64,000 nucleotides of DNA from Embiotoca jacksoni (GCA_022577435.1 JAKOON010000055.1:1385401-1449400), one strand, 5' to 3'; numbered from the stretch's first letter, positions 36,851 to 48,482 are shown. Translations and numbers: made by a program. The notes: generated by a model from the sequence alone, not told the origin.

Positions 36851-37308
36851 TGTTCAAAATAAATCCAGCAGAAGAGACAAAATGTTTTAGGGAAAATTTC
36901 AACAATAAATCAACTTTTTCCAGAACATCTTGTGCTCGTAGACCGTCTGTAAAGGTCATGTTCATCTGATGTGGATAAAAACGTCCTGTTTGTAAATCTA
37001 TCAACACACGAGCTCAGGTAGTTGTACTCTGTTTTACAGGTGGATTTGAATGAGGATTTTTTTTTTCATCCATTATCCAGGATGAGGATTTCTGTGTGCG
37101 TGATTCACGTTGGAGAATAAAACAGCTTTTAAAAAAAACTTTAAATTTCAAGATGTGTTGTTGAAGTTTTGTCCCAAAATGTGTTTCGATTTTCTCGTGT
37201 TTTTTGGTCTAAAAACATTTCTCCCAAAATCTGCCTTCCTGCTGTTGTGAGATCAAAGTTGAATTACTGAGTGACTCCTCCAGCTTTCTCCACCCTCCTC
37301 CTCCGTCT

Positions 37309-38285
37309 CTACAGGGGAGAGATGAGGAAGCCGCTGAAGGTGGTGAGCCGACTCTGGTCGAAGACGCTGGTGCCGGCCCAGAGGGTGATGTAGATCCGGT
37401 CGCCCGTCTCCAGGACCAGCGGCATGCCGTTGGAGCTGCTGCCGTGGACGCCCCGAGTGTCGTAGATCGCGAACATGTTCTGGTCGTTCTTAAACAGCGC
37501 TGCGTTCAAGGTACCCGACTCTCCGACGAAGCCGGTGAACCGGATGTAGTAGAGTCCCTTCACGGGGGCGGTGAAGACGCCTGCGGTCCGAGAACAGGGT
37601 GAAAAGGAGCACAGCCTGTAATACTTCCACCCGTCCACTAGAGGGCAGCGAGTCGGTGCCAAGTTTCTAGCATTTAACTTCACAAGGTCACGCTGCCCTC
37701 CGGTGGACAGGCGGGTGAATTACACGCGTTGCTGTCAGGTCAGGGCGGGAGACGTTCGGTGAACGACTCTTCACTGCCGGAGGGTGTCAACGTGTTGGTT
37801 TTAGCCTTTAGTCTCTTCTACACTTAAAAACAAACAAACAACAAGGAGCGGCCGAGTCGTACCCGTGTCCAGATCGTACGCGTTCCCGATGTTTGTCGTC
37901 ACCTTCTTGAACACCAGCGTGGTGCTGGTGTCCAAAGGCCCCTGATGGATCTTTTGCCCATCGGTGACGAGCGAGGCGGAGAAGGCCGCCTGATATACAT
38001 CTGTTGGAGGTCACATGGTCACATTAAAGAAGACGGACTCAGAAACAAAAACACAAACTTCTCGTCCTGAAGGGGAATAAAAGCCGACCGACTTCTGTTC
38101 TCGCTCTCGGTCTCCAGCCTCTGGACTCTGGCTGCCAGCTGCTGCACCAGGATTTGCAGTTCTTCTTCCGGGGTTTTCTCAGGACGTGCGAGCGCGTCTC
38201 CATCGCCTCCCGTCCAGGTCATCTGAGCCCGGACACGAACCAGAATGCAGACCAGCAACACGATCGGAACCGAGGGGGACATCAT
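37309..38285 (-). CDS. Secreted C1q-domain protein, no collagen region
   Basis: C1q-like/cerebellin-like secreted protein; such proteins form trimers through the C1q head and bind diverse ligands. Exons (minus): 38285-38093, 38000-37863, 37580-37309. Phases give 200 residues. Signal peptide at about 1-20 (VPIVLLVCILVRVRA), a short coiled coil (EELQILVQQLAARVQRLETE, about 42-61), then the C1q head beginning VYQAAFSASL and running through LYYIRFTGF, LNAALFKND and LVLETGDRIYITLW to FSGFLISPL. No Gly-X-Y repeat is present. The donor of the first exon (AA|GTCGGT) is weak. Fish have many such genes, so orthology is not assigned. Confidence 0.85.
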
Positions 38286-41200
38286 CTTTTACGGGAGGAC
38301 GAGCGGACTGACGGCAGGACAGGAGACGCTGTCAGGTTTTATCATCTGAACCTCCGGACCAGCTGTCCAGGGTTCAGATGATGAAACTGATTCGATCAAT
38401 ATCTGGAATGATCAGTTCTGTTAATGCTTCACCGACAGCTGAGTCAGCATAATCTGAGTGAAAATAAAACCAGAGTGTAGAAACGAGCTTCGGCCTGCAG
38501 GTCTGTTCTGGTTCTTCGGGGGTCTTGATGTGACTCAGGAGGTCGACGGACTGTTTTCGGGATGTAAACCTTCATTTCATTTGACTCACCACCGAACGAA
38601 GGCCTGAAACATCAAGGCAAGACAAAACGAGCACAGGTCGGAGGGGCGGAGCTTAACGGACCACCGAGGTTCCCTTCGTCTGTACTCGTGCTTAAAACTT
38701 GTTTTTAAAACGTGGCTCCACTTCTAACAAGAATTGCTTCACATCTGAAAACTGTAACCGAATCCCGAAAAAAACAAAAACAAAACACCTGCATTTTTAT
38801 TCCCCAGTAATCCATCTGATAATCCGAGATCTGATTTAATCTGTAAATATGATGAGATGCGTTTGTCAAGGACGCGTCCTGGTCGGCGGGTCGGTCCATC
38901 AGATGAATGAGGCTTGTTTTAATCCCGTCAGACGGGGTTCGGATCGTCCCACCATCTCCTGAATTAAACTCTTTGCTTTATTGAGTATTTTTTTTTTTTT
39001 TTTTTTTAAAGCCGTTAAAAGTTGTTTGGCTCCATCGACTCTTTGTGTAGAAACAGGAAGTGAATCTGCAGTTTGAATCTCCTCACTGTCCCGGCCACTG
39101 CAGAGGAGTCTTCAGTCTGTTTTAGAGCCTTCGGTCTCTTTGTTTTTTTAGAGGTTTCCGTCTTTTTTAAGAGCTTTTAGTCGTTTTTGAGCTTTCGGCC
39201 TGTTTTAGAGGTTTCAGTCTTTTTTGGAGTCTTCAGTCGGTTTTAGAACTTTCCGCCCGTTTTAAATATCCAGTTTTAGAGTCTTCGGTCTCTTTTGGAG
39301 ACTTAAGGTTGTTTCTTTTTTTTGGGGGGGGGGGGGGGGGGGCTTCAGTCAGTTTTAGAGCTTTCGGTCTGGATGTGGGGCTTCGCTGCAGATTTTCCAA
39401 GTGTTGTCCGGAGTAAATGATCACCTTCCCCACACTAATTATTTGTTGATTTGATTTTTGTTCCAGGCGGTCAGATCCTGTGATGTAACAGTCAGTCCGT
39501 CGTTCTCTGTGGACGTGAGCAAACACAGTTTAACAGCCTGTCTTGCAGCTCCCCCGTGTGGACACACAGCGAACTGCAGGCTCGAATCTTATTGGGAATG
39601 ACGCTTTCGAAAAATAAAAAGACTTTAATAAGAGTAATTAGTTTCCTGATTAACATTAATTCTGTAAGTAATTACCTCCTCAGGTTACATTATTCCATCA
39701 CAGAGAACCGAGGCTGCACTCAAAGGTTATTTCCATCATCAATACATGACAGTTTCTGAAATATCGGCAGAGAAAATGTCAGAAAATACAGAAATATACA
39801 AAATAAACATGTTGAATCTAAGCATCTGGAAATTCTTAAATATCCACGTGTGAAGCTTTACCTCAGCGCAGAGTTACAACTGAAACCTCGATTTGAAGTG
39901 ATGACGAAGTGAGTCTTCCTCCTGTGAATAAACACACCGAACACGGAGACGTTTCTCCACAAACAGAAATTCACTCGGTTTATTAAGAGTTTCAGACGGA
40001 CGGACTTCAGACAGCAGAGAAAAACCTCCGAGCAACAAAACCAGGAAGCTTCAGATCAAACATCACACAGCTCAACATCGGGTCGGGTACCTGGAACCGT
40101 TTCGGTCCTTCAAATCCATCAAGATCAACAGGATCCAGGTTCTGTGAGAACCAGGATGGCTTTTAAATCCTGTGACTGAAAATATTTAGCAGAACAACTG
40201 AAGTGCAGCAGAAACCTGCAGAACTATAACTGCTTCATGTATTTCTGAACTGGTTTCTGTTGGTTCTGATCCGTGTTAAAACCGTTTGGGTCATTTGTGC
40301 TGAAGTTTGTGTTAAAAGTAGTTTGACTCTGCAGTGCACAGGAAGTAAAACCCATCAGCGCCAGAATCAACCGGGAGAACCTGTCGGTCGGAAGTCCGAA
40401 CGGCCACAGAACCTCTTAACCAGATCGACCGAGTTCTCGTCTGAGACCGATTGAAGTTTAGCTGCTGTCTGAGACCAGCAGAAGAATCCCAGTGAACTGA
40501 AACACAGAAGACCAGCACAAACATGTGGCCCAGAACTGGACTGCACTGGTTCTGAACTGGTCTGTCCTGGTTCCGTCATATCTGGGTGAGTTGAAACCTG
40601 GTTCAGACTACTGAATTTGGCTGAGGCGGTTAGTGCTGGGTTTGGCTGGTTCTGACCCGGTCAGCATTGGACTCCTTACTATGATGTCAAACTGGTATTG
40701 CTCTGAACTGATTCAGATTTGGACTGAATCGGTCCGGCCACATCTGAATTAGTTCTGGTTTGAACTGGTTCGTCCTGCTTTGGGTCGGTCTAACCGGGTT
40801 TTGTTTAGAACTGAATACCTAACGGGTTTACAGCTCAACGATGAATCATATTAATCTCGGTTCACGCTTCTATGTGACGTCATTTCTACTTTCTCCCTCA
40901 ACCAATGACAGCTCTGCGTTTCACCGCGTGATGCAGAGCAGCAGAACCCGGCCGTAAAACAAAGCCAGCGAGTCCAATTAACTGCAACCAAGCATGCGCT
41001 GATAAAACCTCACCGAGTGTTACGGAACTTATAAAATAAAGAAGGTTCTTCTTGCTCGGCGGGCGGGCAGAACCTCGGCAGAACCTCGGTCAGACATCAG
41101 GCACCGTATTGTATTTTGTTTGAGACAAAGAACCGTGCGTCCGGACTCGGGTTTGTTAGAAACCAGTCCGGTTTGGTTCTGAACCGCTCTTTGTGGGTTT

Positions 41201-42475
41201 GGAACCGGTTCTGAAGTGAACAAGACTCATAAGGCAAAGGAGAGTCTAACAGAAGATAAAGTCCGGCGGGTTTGGTTCCAACGAGCCGAACGCTTCTAGT
41301 GTTTTGTTGTTGGGAATTTTTTTTTTTTTTAATAATCCGCCGTTTACGCGTTTACTTTGAAAGGAGGGGTCGTTACCCGTGCCTGTCCATCCCCCATCAT
41401 GCATCACTGTGAATAAGACAGGAAGGAAACAGTGTTACAGTAAAGGCACCAATCACAGAGCATGTTGGACAGCGAGCGCTGAACGTGAAGCCGCACGGAA
41501 ACCGACGAGTCCAAACGGAAATAAATCAGGAAGCGGAACTCGAGTCTCGTGCTCGGCGACGACGACACGAATACCTCGGCCAGTTTTTCGTCCGCGGACG
41601 CTTTAGTATTTCTGGGAATAAGCTGACATCGAAGCTAGAAAACGTCGGCTGCGGGCTCGAGGCGCCGCGGACCTTTTCCAGACGGGAAGTTCACTCCAAA
41701 AACAATCTCAACTGGGCGTCTTCTCACGGCTACGACGACCAACCCGTTTATTATTTCATCACCACCCCGGTCGAACAATCAGGAGCCACCGGGGGGCGCC
41801 GTTCCCCCCCGAGGACACCTCAGTTTTCATTTCTTTTGGAGTTCACCGCCGGTCTCGTCGTGAGTTCACACTGCGAGGTGGAGAGGCATGCTGGGAGTTT
41901 GATATCGACGGGATCCACGCCGACTTTGGTACGTTGCTGACAACGTTAAACCGGTTCCAGCTCCTGCTCATTTTCTTACTTTAGTTCTGCTTCCGGACGG
42001 ATTGAAGAGTCTTCGCAGACTCTGGGAACTTAAAGACGGTCAAACGACCGGAAATGTAAAGATCTCAACTTGTGTATAAAAAGCTTCTCTTAAATATGAT
42101 GGTCAGCTGAGCGGTAAAAAACCGCCGACTTTGCAAACGTGATTGTTTCTCGCCCGAGATGTCTCGTCCGATCCTGAGTCAGCAGCAGGCGAACGTCACC
42201 TCAACCTTGTCAAACTTGGCACAAAATAAAAAACTGCGATCAAAGGCTCCGCCCACACGAGTCATACCCGTGCGACCAACCGCCGCCGCCCCTCTCCCCC
42301 CTCGGCTCGCAGTGTGAACGCCCGTTTTAGGTTATGCATATACGTCAAAAGTGCAGATTAAAAAGGTGTCTTTTTGGTGTTCAAGTGCATAATTTGTTCT
42401 CACATTTATGGCTTTTTTTTTTTTTTTTTTTTAGTAACAAACTGGTAATAAATGCGGCGGCCGCGCGGACCGCTC
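38286..42475. other. Intergenic and probable zbtb1 3'UTR
   Basis: No gene recognised in about 4.2 kb. A degenerate GAGTCTTCAGTC/TTTTAGAGCTTTCGG array lies at 39100-39375 and GGTTCTGAACTGG-like low-complexity sequence at 40510-40800. The GC-rich stretch at 41,400-42,300 next to the zbtb1 stop may be its 3'UTR; a minus AATAAA is at about 41747-41752. Confidence 0.45.
39100..39375. repeat. Degenerate tandem array (TTTTAGAGCTTTCGGTCT-type units) with G tract
   Basis: About ten imperfect units of 24-30 bp built from GTTTTAGAG and CTTCGGTCT, interrupted by a run of about 15 G near 39326-39342. Confidence 0.65.
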
Positions 42476-44569
42476 CTATAGTCTCTTGGTGTGCTTGGAG
42501 TTATAGTGGCTCCGCATGTCTTTACGGAGGCGGAACTTCTCGCCGCAGACGCCGCAGATGTACAGGTGGACGTCCATGTGCTTCTCCAGCTGCTCTCCGC
42601 CGGGGAAAATCTGGAAGCACACCTGGCAGATGGTTTCCCCGGCCGACAGGTGGGAGATCATGTGTCGGACGTGGTCGTGCTTGAGGAAGGTCCCCTGGTC
42701 GCAGACCGGGCACACGTAGCGCGCCATGCCCTTGTGCATGTCGGTGTGCAGCCGCAGCTGGCGCTCGCGCAGGAACTGCTTTCCGCAGGTCTGGCAGGTG
42801 AACTGCTTCTCCTTGGTGTGGACGGTGTAGTGCTCCCGCAGGTGGCAGCGCTGGTAGAAGCCTTTGCCGCAGATGCTGCAGAAGTGCTTGCGCCGGTGGT
42901 CCGGTTCGCCCCCGCCGCCGCCGCCCTCCTCCAGCATCACGGGGCGGAACAGCTCCGGGTCGTGGCAGGACAGGGCGTGCTCCAGCGCCAGGCTCTCGTT
43001 CTGGAAGAGCAGGCCGCAGTGAGGGCAGGCCAGGTCGGCCGCCTCCAGCAGGCCCTCCTCCATCCCCTGCGGCTCCTCCAGCAGGGAGGCCTCGTCCTCT
43101 CCGTGGGAGTCCGACTCGCCGCCGTGAGACTCGCCGCAGCGCTCCGCGTGCTCCTGGAGCTGCCGGCCTTTGATCAGCACCTGGCCGCACCTGCCGCAAG
43201 CACATATGTGCCCCATGTGGTTGGACAGGTAGTGGGCCGACTTGTCCTCCTCCGTCAACAGAGCGCCGCAGAGTTCGCAGGGGGAGCAGTCGGCGTCCTG
43301 CTTCTCCTCTTTGACTTTGCGCAGCTTCGCGGGGATTCCCGAATCGTCGCTGCTCGACATGTGGCCCTCGAAGGGCTCGCTGCTGTTCTCCAGACCCGAG
43401 ACGCCGGGCTCCGGTTCGCGGTCCGACCCCATCTTCTCCCGCATCGAGTCTTTGCGTTTGGCGTCAGCGAGGCGTGCGCTACAGTCCCTGCCGCCGTACT
43501 CGCCGATCCGGACCACCTCGATCTCAGGGAACACGCCTTCTTCCGGCTCCGTCTTGATGCTCCGGGTGGACCCGGGCTCGCCGTCCGTCCCGGCTGCCAC
43601 CGACCTGATGCCGAGGTCAGAGTTGGCCTTGGCCTCGGGCCAGTCGTCCTCGCCTTTGCAGACGACCCTGTGCTCCTCTGTGCTCTCGGAGGCGGAGCTC
43701 TCCGCCTTACTGTCGTTGTCGCCGTCGGCGTTGCCTCTGGGCGGATGGTAGGCCTTCCGGTTGGTGCAGGTCAGGATGTGTTCGATTAAGAGTTTCTCGC
43801 AGCTGAAGACGAAGCCGCAGTCGTCGCAGGTGTAGGTGCGGCCGAATCTGGGACGGTCTTTGAGAGCCGAACTCCTGCCGCCGGACCTCTTCCTCAGGTC
43901 GCACGGCTGCTCGACGGCTCCGTCCGCAGCTGGCGGCGCCGCGATCAGAGGCGTGGTCACCACCAACTCCTCCGCAGCCACCGCCGCCGCCGTCGCCGCC
44001 GGCCTGCTGACGGTGGCGGGAGCGGCCGGACGTCCGCCACCGGCGCCGCTGCTGTTCACGGCCGTCGGTAAGCGTTCTTCTTCCGGAGCCGCCGGCCTCT
44101 GCTGCTCGTACATGCGGACTCCGAACATCATTTTCCCGCCAGCGGCTCCGGTGGAGGAAGTGGACGAGGAGGACGAGGAGGCCGAGGAGGACGGCGTGAG
44201 GTTGGAGCTCCTGATGTCCCGCAGGTCGTCCAGCGAGTCGGGGATGTAGTACATCTGCAGGTACGCCATGGAGGCCTTGAGCTCCTCGAACTCGTAGCTC
44301 CCCACGACGATGCGTCCGAGATACATGAGCTGCAGGATGAGGTCGAAGCACTCGGCGCTGATCTGCATGTTGCTGAGGTCCAGACGTCCCGCCCCCTGCT
44401 GGTCCCGGATGAACATCATCCTGAAGTAGGAGCTGCAGGCCGCCAGCACCGCCTTGTGCGCCCGGAAGTAGATGTCCCCGATGGCGATGAGGCAGTCGCA
44501 CAGGAAGCCCCACTCGCGCTGGTTGTTGAGCTGCTGGAGGACGTGATCGCTGTGGCTCGGCCTCGCCAT
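42476..44569 (-). CDS. zbtb1: BTB/POZ zinc-finger transcription factor ZBTB1
   Basis: Nuclear repressor which in mammals is needed for lymphoid development and the DNA-damage response. Coding region in one exon, 697 residues (human about 713). The BTB domain covers about 1-120 (VLQQLNNQREWGFLCDCLIAIGD, AHKAVLAACSSYFRMMF, LQLMYLGRIVVGSYEF). A Ser/Ala-rich and acidic linker follows, then Cys/His fingers: YTCDDCGFVF, SPCELCGALL, CACGRCGQVL and LACPHCGLLF (some of HC type), and a C-terminal cluster HFCSICGKGF, FTCQTCGKQF, YVCPVCDQGT, TICQVCFQIF, YICGVCGEKF. It ends NSKHTKRL. An acceptor (CCCTGCAG|GGCG) lies immediately before the ATG, so the 5'UTR is spliced. Neighbours zbtb25 and akap5 support the assignment. 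Confidence 0.95.
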   Translation of the reverse strand: MARPSHSDHVLQQLNNQREWGFLCDCLIAIGDIYFRAHKAVLAACSSYFRMMFIRDQQGAGRLDLSNMQISAECFDLILQLMYLGRIVVGSYEFEELKASMAYLQMYYIPDSLDDLRDIRSSNLTPSSSASSSSSSTSSTGAAGGKMMFGVRMYEQQRPAAPEEERLPTAVNSSGAGGGRPAAPATVSRPAATAAAVAAEELVVTTPLIAAPPAADGAVEQPCDLRKRSGGRSSALKDRPRFGRTYTCDDCGFVFSCEKLLIEHILTCTNRKAYHPPRGNADGDNDSKAESSASESTEEHRVVCKGEDDWPEAKANSDLGIRSVAAGTDGEPGSTRSIKTEPEEGVFPEIEVVRIGEYGGRDCSARLADAKRKDSMREKMGSDREPEPGVSGLENSSEPFEGHMSSSDDSGIPAKLRKVKEEKQDADCSPCELCGALLTEEDKSAHYLSNHMGHICACGRCGQVLIKGRQLQEHAERCGESHGGESDSHGEDEASLLEEPQGMEEGLLEAADLACPHCGLLFQNESLALEHALSCHDPELFRPVMLEEGGGGGGEPDHRRKHFCSICGKGFYQRCHLREHYTVHTKEKQFTCQTCGKQFLRERQLRLHTDMHKGMARYVCPVCDQGTFLKHDHVRHMISHLSAGETICQVCFQIFPGGEQLEKHMDVHLYICGVCGEKFRLRKDMRSHYNSKHTKRL

Positions 44570-45865
44570 CGCCCTGCAGGGGACAGAGGAACACTGTGAG
44601 GTTTCGTCTGTGGTCGACCGAGTGCATCGCAGGGGATTTCATAACGTTTTGTCTGGCCGAGCTCAGCGAGCGTTCGTCCCGCTGACTCATCAGATGTGTC
44701 AGAGAGACACAACTTCTCTTACTGACCGTGTGAACTGTGATTCGCACCAGATCAATAATTTAAGACGATCAGATTCATAGTTTGGAATCAGGACCTTAAG
44801 AGTTAAGTTATGACAGAAACTTTCGTACTATTTGATCCTGGGAAAATACCGTCTTTATTATAAATATTATGGGTCTTTTTTAATAATCGCCGATTGATTG
44901 ATGTGTAATATGTCATAAAACAATGAAAGCGTACTTAGTGGTCATAGAAACTTGCCAGATATTGATCTGTGAGACTTCACCATGAATCTGTTTCAGCAGT
45001 CCTGACGGTGCACGCCAATGATTTAAACTGTATGCATGTGTATGAGGGGTCTGCAGGGGCCGAACTAGACCTAACACCGGCGGGGCCCCCCAGGAAGGTG
45101 ACTCCGGCCCTGCTGTACAAACACCGAAATAAACGGAATAAATCCGGTGACAGTAAAACGGATCTGCTGGGCGTCACGTCAAAACGTCCAACCAGACTCT
45201 GTGGTAAAAAGCTGTCAAATAAGATCCTCCAGTCTCCCGCACTCACGGTCACCAGCTGTTAATCAAAAAAACGGGAACACAAAAAAAAAAAATAAATAAA
45301 AAAAAAAACACGCCGCTGGAGCTCCGGTGAGGCCCGCGGGAGGCCGTGGGAGCGAAGGCCGAGGAGGAGACAGCCGATTCCGGGCGGCGAGCAGGGGAGA
45401 GGCCGGTCGCACTCACGAGCTAAAATGGAGATTACAGCTCGGCGGCGGTTAGCTGCGGTAAACTAGCCGCTGTTAGCATCGCCCACAACGGAAATTACTC
45501 GGCTGAACCGCCAAAATAAAAAGCACAAATCTGGACAAGTAACGAAATCCGTGAGGGTGGCACGAGTGGAGGGGCGAGATTTAGTTTAGGTTCGTTCACC
45601 AACGTTTCAGGGACGTAGGAAGTTCCGGCGAAGCGCTGAATCGTTCATTTCTTGAAACGCCTTTCTATTTTGAAAATCCCTACCGGAAGTGGTCGCTCAC
45701 GTAAACGCCGCTGATGACGCTCCGCGCGCTATCTCTCCCGCAAACAGCCGCGCCACCCCCGCACTGCCACCCGCATTCAGCTAGCCGAGCAGCAGGCCGC
45801 GGGGACCCCTTCAACTTTCCCCAGGCAGGCGGCTCCGCACTCCGGGCAGAGAGCAGCCGACTCAC

Positions 45866-46100
45866 CGTCGGTACCGGAGGAGGAGCTGCTGCTGCGGATG
45901 TTACCGGGGCTCCGGAGTTTCCTCCCCGGACGGTCTGTTGTGTTCGGCCGGAAAGTTGAGACGGAGGAGCCTCTTCTTCTTCTTCTTCTTCTTCTTCTTC
46001 TTCTTCTCCTCCTGCAGGATGAAAGAACTTCCGCACAGACTGCCGCGCCGTCAAGTGCCCACCACGAGGCAAACAAAGCGGAGCATTTCCGGCCAGAAGG
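45866..46100 (-). promoter_or_regulatory. zbtb1 CpG-rich promoter and first noncoding exon
   Basis: On minus, ETS-type GCGGAAGT and CCGGAAA cores near 46,030-46,095 precede GC-rich leader sequence. The leader contains a GAA/CTT triplet run (about 45,975-46,008) and a donor ACCGACG|GTGAGT, with the exon ending at 45866. A second ETS-like ACCGGAAGT at about 45,682 may mark an alternative start. It would splice to the acceptor just above the zbtb1 ATG. Confidence 0.55.
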
Positions 46101-47100
46101 TTGACCTTCAAAGTAAAATATTTATTATATATATTTTTTTAATTTAATTGAATTTAGTTTTGAAGATGACAGAAGCCTCACCGACGTACAGAAAGCCCAC
46201 ACACCGACCCAGTGTTTGCTCTTTCACTCTCACCACCCACAAACCCCGACCAGAACCCACCAGAACCCACCAGAACCGGCCACCACCGGGCCCACGAGGA
46301 CAGAGCGACAGGAGAAGGAGTCCTCCAGCTGCCTTCGGATAAAAGTGATCACGACCTTGGATGACCGAGAACATTCACAAACAACCCCTCACTACCCACG
46401 ACCCGAAAATACGACTATTATTTTGAAAATACTAACCGGAAACGCAGCATGCTGTTTCCTGCGCAACTTTAACGGGGTGAATCGGGGTTACGTGCCAACC
46501 GGATCCGTCAGAGAGGAGGAAACAAGAGGGATGTCTCACTCGGAGCTGATTTCCGAGAACCGAAGATGAGGCTCGGATCAGAGGTTTGACGCAGCAGCGA
46601 CGTCTCACTCCGCCTCATTTCTTTGAAGAACCAGAACCGGTCCTCCTCCGTGTGGTTCTGGTCCCGCAGGAGGACTCCGGACTTTTGACTTCACTTCATG
46701 TTGAGATTTCATCGTCTGATTCTGTAAAAATCTGTTGATGATGTTTTATTTTTTACATTTATCTACTTCTGGGTTTATAATGTATAATGCAGGAGTTTTA
46801 CATTTTATAACATTAAAACCTGTCAGAACCTGATGTTTTACAACTAAACGGCTGCAATGTCAAAATACCGCCATGATTCTTTATTGTTATTGTTGTTGTT
46901 TTTGTTCTGACTTTTGTTGATATTATTATTTCACCTCCCTCCTGTTCATTCGTTGTATAAAATATTCACCGTGACAAACAAAACAAATCTCTCTTACTTA
47001 ATTTACATTGTTTAAACACGTTAAAGCTGGTTAGGAGGTCCGTTTCTGATTATTGATTATTGATTATTGATTACATGTTACCGGGTTACACAGTCTGAGC
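46101..47100. other. Intergenic between divergent zbtb1 and zbtb25
   Basis: The left part is GC-rich with CCAGAACCCA repeats at about 46,250. The right part is AT-rich. No gene seen. Confidence 0.5.
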
Positions 47101-47127
47101 ACGTGACCAGCCCCTTTTGACCCTTCC

Positions 47128-47217
47128 TCTCGCGAGATGTGACGCGGGTTTTCGCGAGATCATCGCTGCAGCAACAAATCGGCTCCGGATCCTGAAGACA
47201 ATCTGCTCGTTTCTGCG
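47128..47217 (+). promoter_or_regulatory. zbtb25 promoter element and noncoding first exon
   Basis: A perfect palindrome TCTCGCGAGA at 47128-47137, with a second partial copy (TTCGCGAGAT) at 47151-47160, marks a CpG promoter of the CGCG-element class. It is followed by a short leader and a donor TTTCTGCG|GTAAGAG, with the exon ending at 47217. Confidence 0.6.
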
Positions 47218-47519
47218 GTAAGAGGCCGATTAACGGCGCGCGTGCACGACACGCGCAGACACAGGTTGTGTGCTGGGCGGAGGGAGTGCGTGCGCACGCG
47301 CCTGGTGTGCGTGCGTGTAGGTGATGCGGACGTGCGTGTTTGTGGCTGAATGCGAATGAGACGAGGATGGAGGAGGCTGCAGCCCGACGGGCGCGACTCG
47401 ACGTGCACGCGCGTTGGCTGTGGTGTCTCTGGCTCGCGCCGGTGTCCTTGTTTCCGGTGTGTTTGGGTCAGAGAATGATTGTTGTGATTTAAAGACACGG
47501 GAACACCTCGCCACCCCCA

Positions 47520-47523
<4 letters not shown>

Positions 47524-47558
<35 letters not shown>
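47524..47558. repeat. (TG)n microsatellite in zbtb25 intron 1
   Basis: About 17 dinucleotides, followed by GAGAGTGTG variants. Confidence 0.9.
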
Positions 47559-47563
<5 letters not shown>

Positions 47564-47877
47564 TGTGTGTGTGTGAGAGTGTGAGTGTCAGGTGCAGCCT
47601 GATGTGCAGGTGACCTTCACTGAGGTCGGAGGTCACGTGTGCAGGTGTTCTCAGTCAAGTTTTATTACACCTGAGCTCAGGTTGGAGGTGGGCGGAGCCT
47701 CTTGGACACCGGCCAGTATTAAAGGACAGTTTTCAACAGTTCTTCAGGCGTCGGTGGACGTTCACCTCGGTGAACATTAAAGTCAGAGAACATGAACGAG
47801 TTCTGTTTCTGACGCAAGTGTGAACAAAGATGTTTAAAATAAACCAATAAATAATAACAATAAATAAATCTACTTGG

Positions 47878-48482
47878 CTCCTCGTTAATACACCTGGCTT
47901 GTCGTTAATACACCTGGCTTGTCGTTAATACACCTGGTTGGTCGTTAATACACCTGGCTGGTCGTTAATACACCTGGCTTGTCGTTAATACACCTGGTTG
48001 GTCGTTAATACACCTGGCTGGTCGTTAATACACCTGGTTGGTCGTTAATACACCTGGCTGGTCGTTAATACACCTGGTTGGTCGTTAATACACCTGGCTG
48101 GTCGTTAATACACCTGGTTGGTCGTTAATACACCTGGCTTGTCGTTAATACACCTGGTTGGTCGTTAATACACCTGGCTGGTCGTTAATACACCTGGTTG
48201 GTCGTTAATACACCTGGTTGGTCGTTAATACACCTGGCTTGTCGTTAATACACCTGGTTGGTCGTTAATACACCTGGCTGGTCGTTAATACACCTGGTTG
48301 GTCGTTAATACACTTGGCTTGTCGTTAATACACCTGGCTGGTCGTTAATACACCTGGCTTGTCGTTAATACACCTGGCTGGTCGTTAATACACCTGGTTG
48401 GTCGTTAATACACCTGGTTGGTCGTCAATACACCTGGTTGGTCGTTAATACACCTGGTTGGTCGTTAATACACCTGGCTGGT
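47878..48482. repeat. 20-bp minisatellite, about 30 copies, in zbtb25 intron 1
   Basis: Unit GTCGTTAATACACCTGGCTG, with variation confined almost entirely to the junction (GGCTT, GGCTG, GGTTG). Rare interior changes are CACTTGG near 48313 and GTCGTCAAT near 48423. It ends about 240 bp before the coding exon. Confidence 0.97.

Noticed and set aside
41485..41940. 151-residue plus ORF in GC-rich DNA
   Set aside because: No domain, no conserved-looking segments, antisense to the likely zbtb1 3'UTR.
42491..43789. 432-residue plus-strand ORF
   Set aside because: Antisense of zbtb1 in GC-rich coding DNA. The same holds for the 459-residue minus ORF opposite zbtb25 at 48997-50376.
45040..45120. GC-rich imperfect inverted repeat around GGCGGGGCCCCCC
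   Set aside because: Could be a repeat fragment, but no second copy was seen in the window and no structure beyond a short hairpin.
47878..48482. CRISPR-like appearance of regular 20-bp repeats
   Set aside because: Units are contiguous with no unique spacers and lie in a vertebrate intron: a minisatellite.
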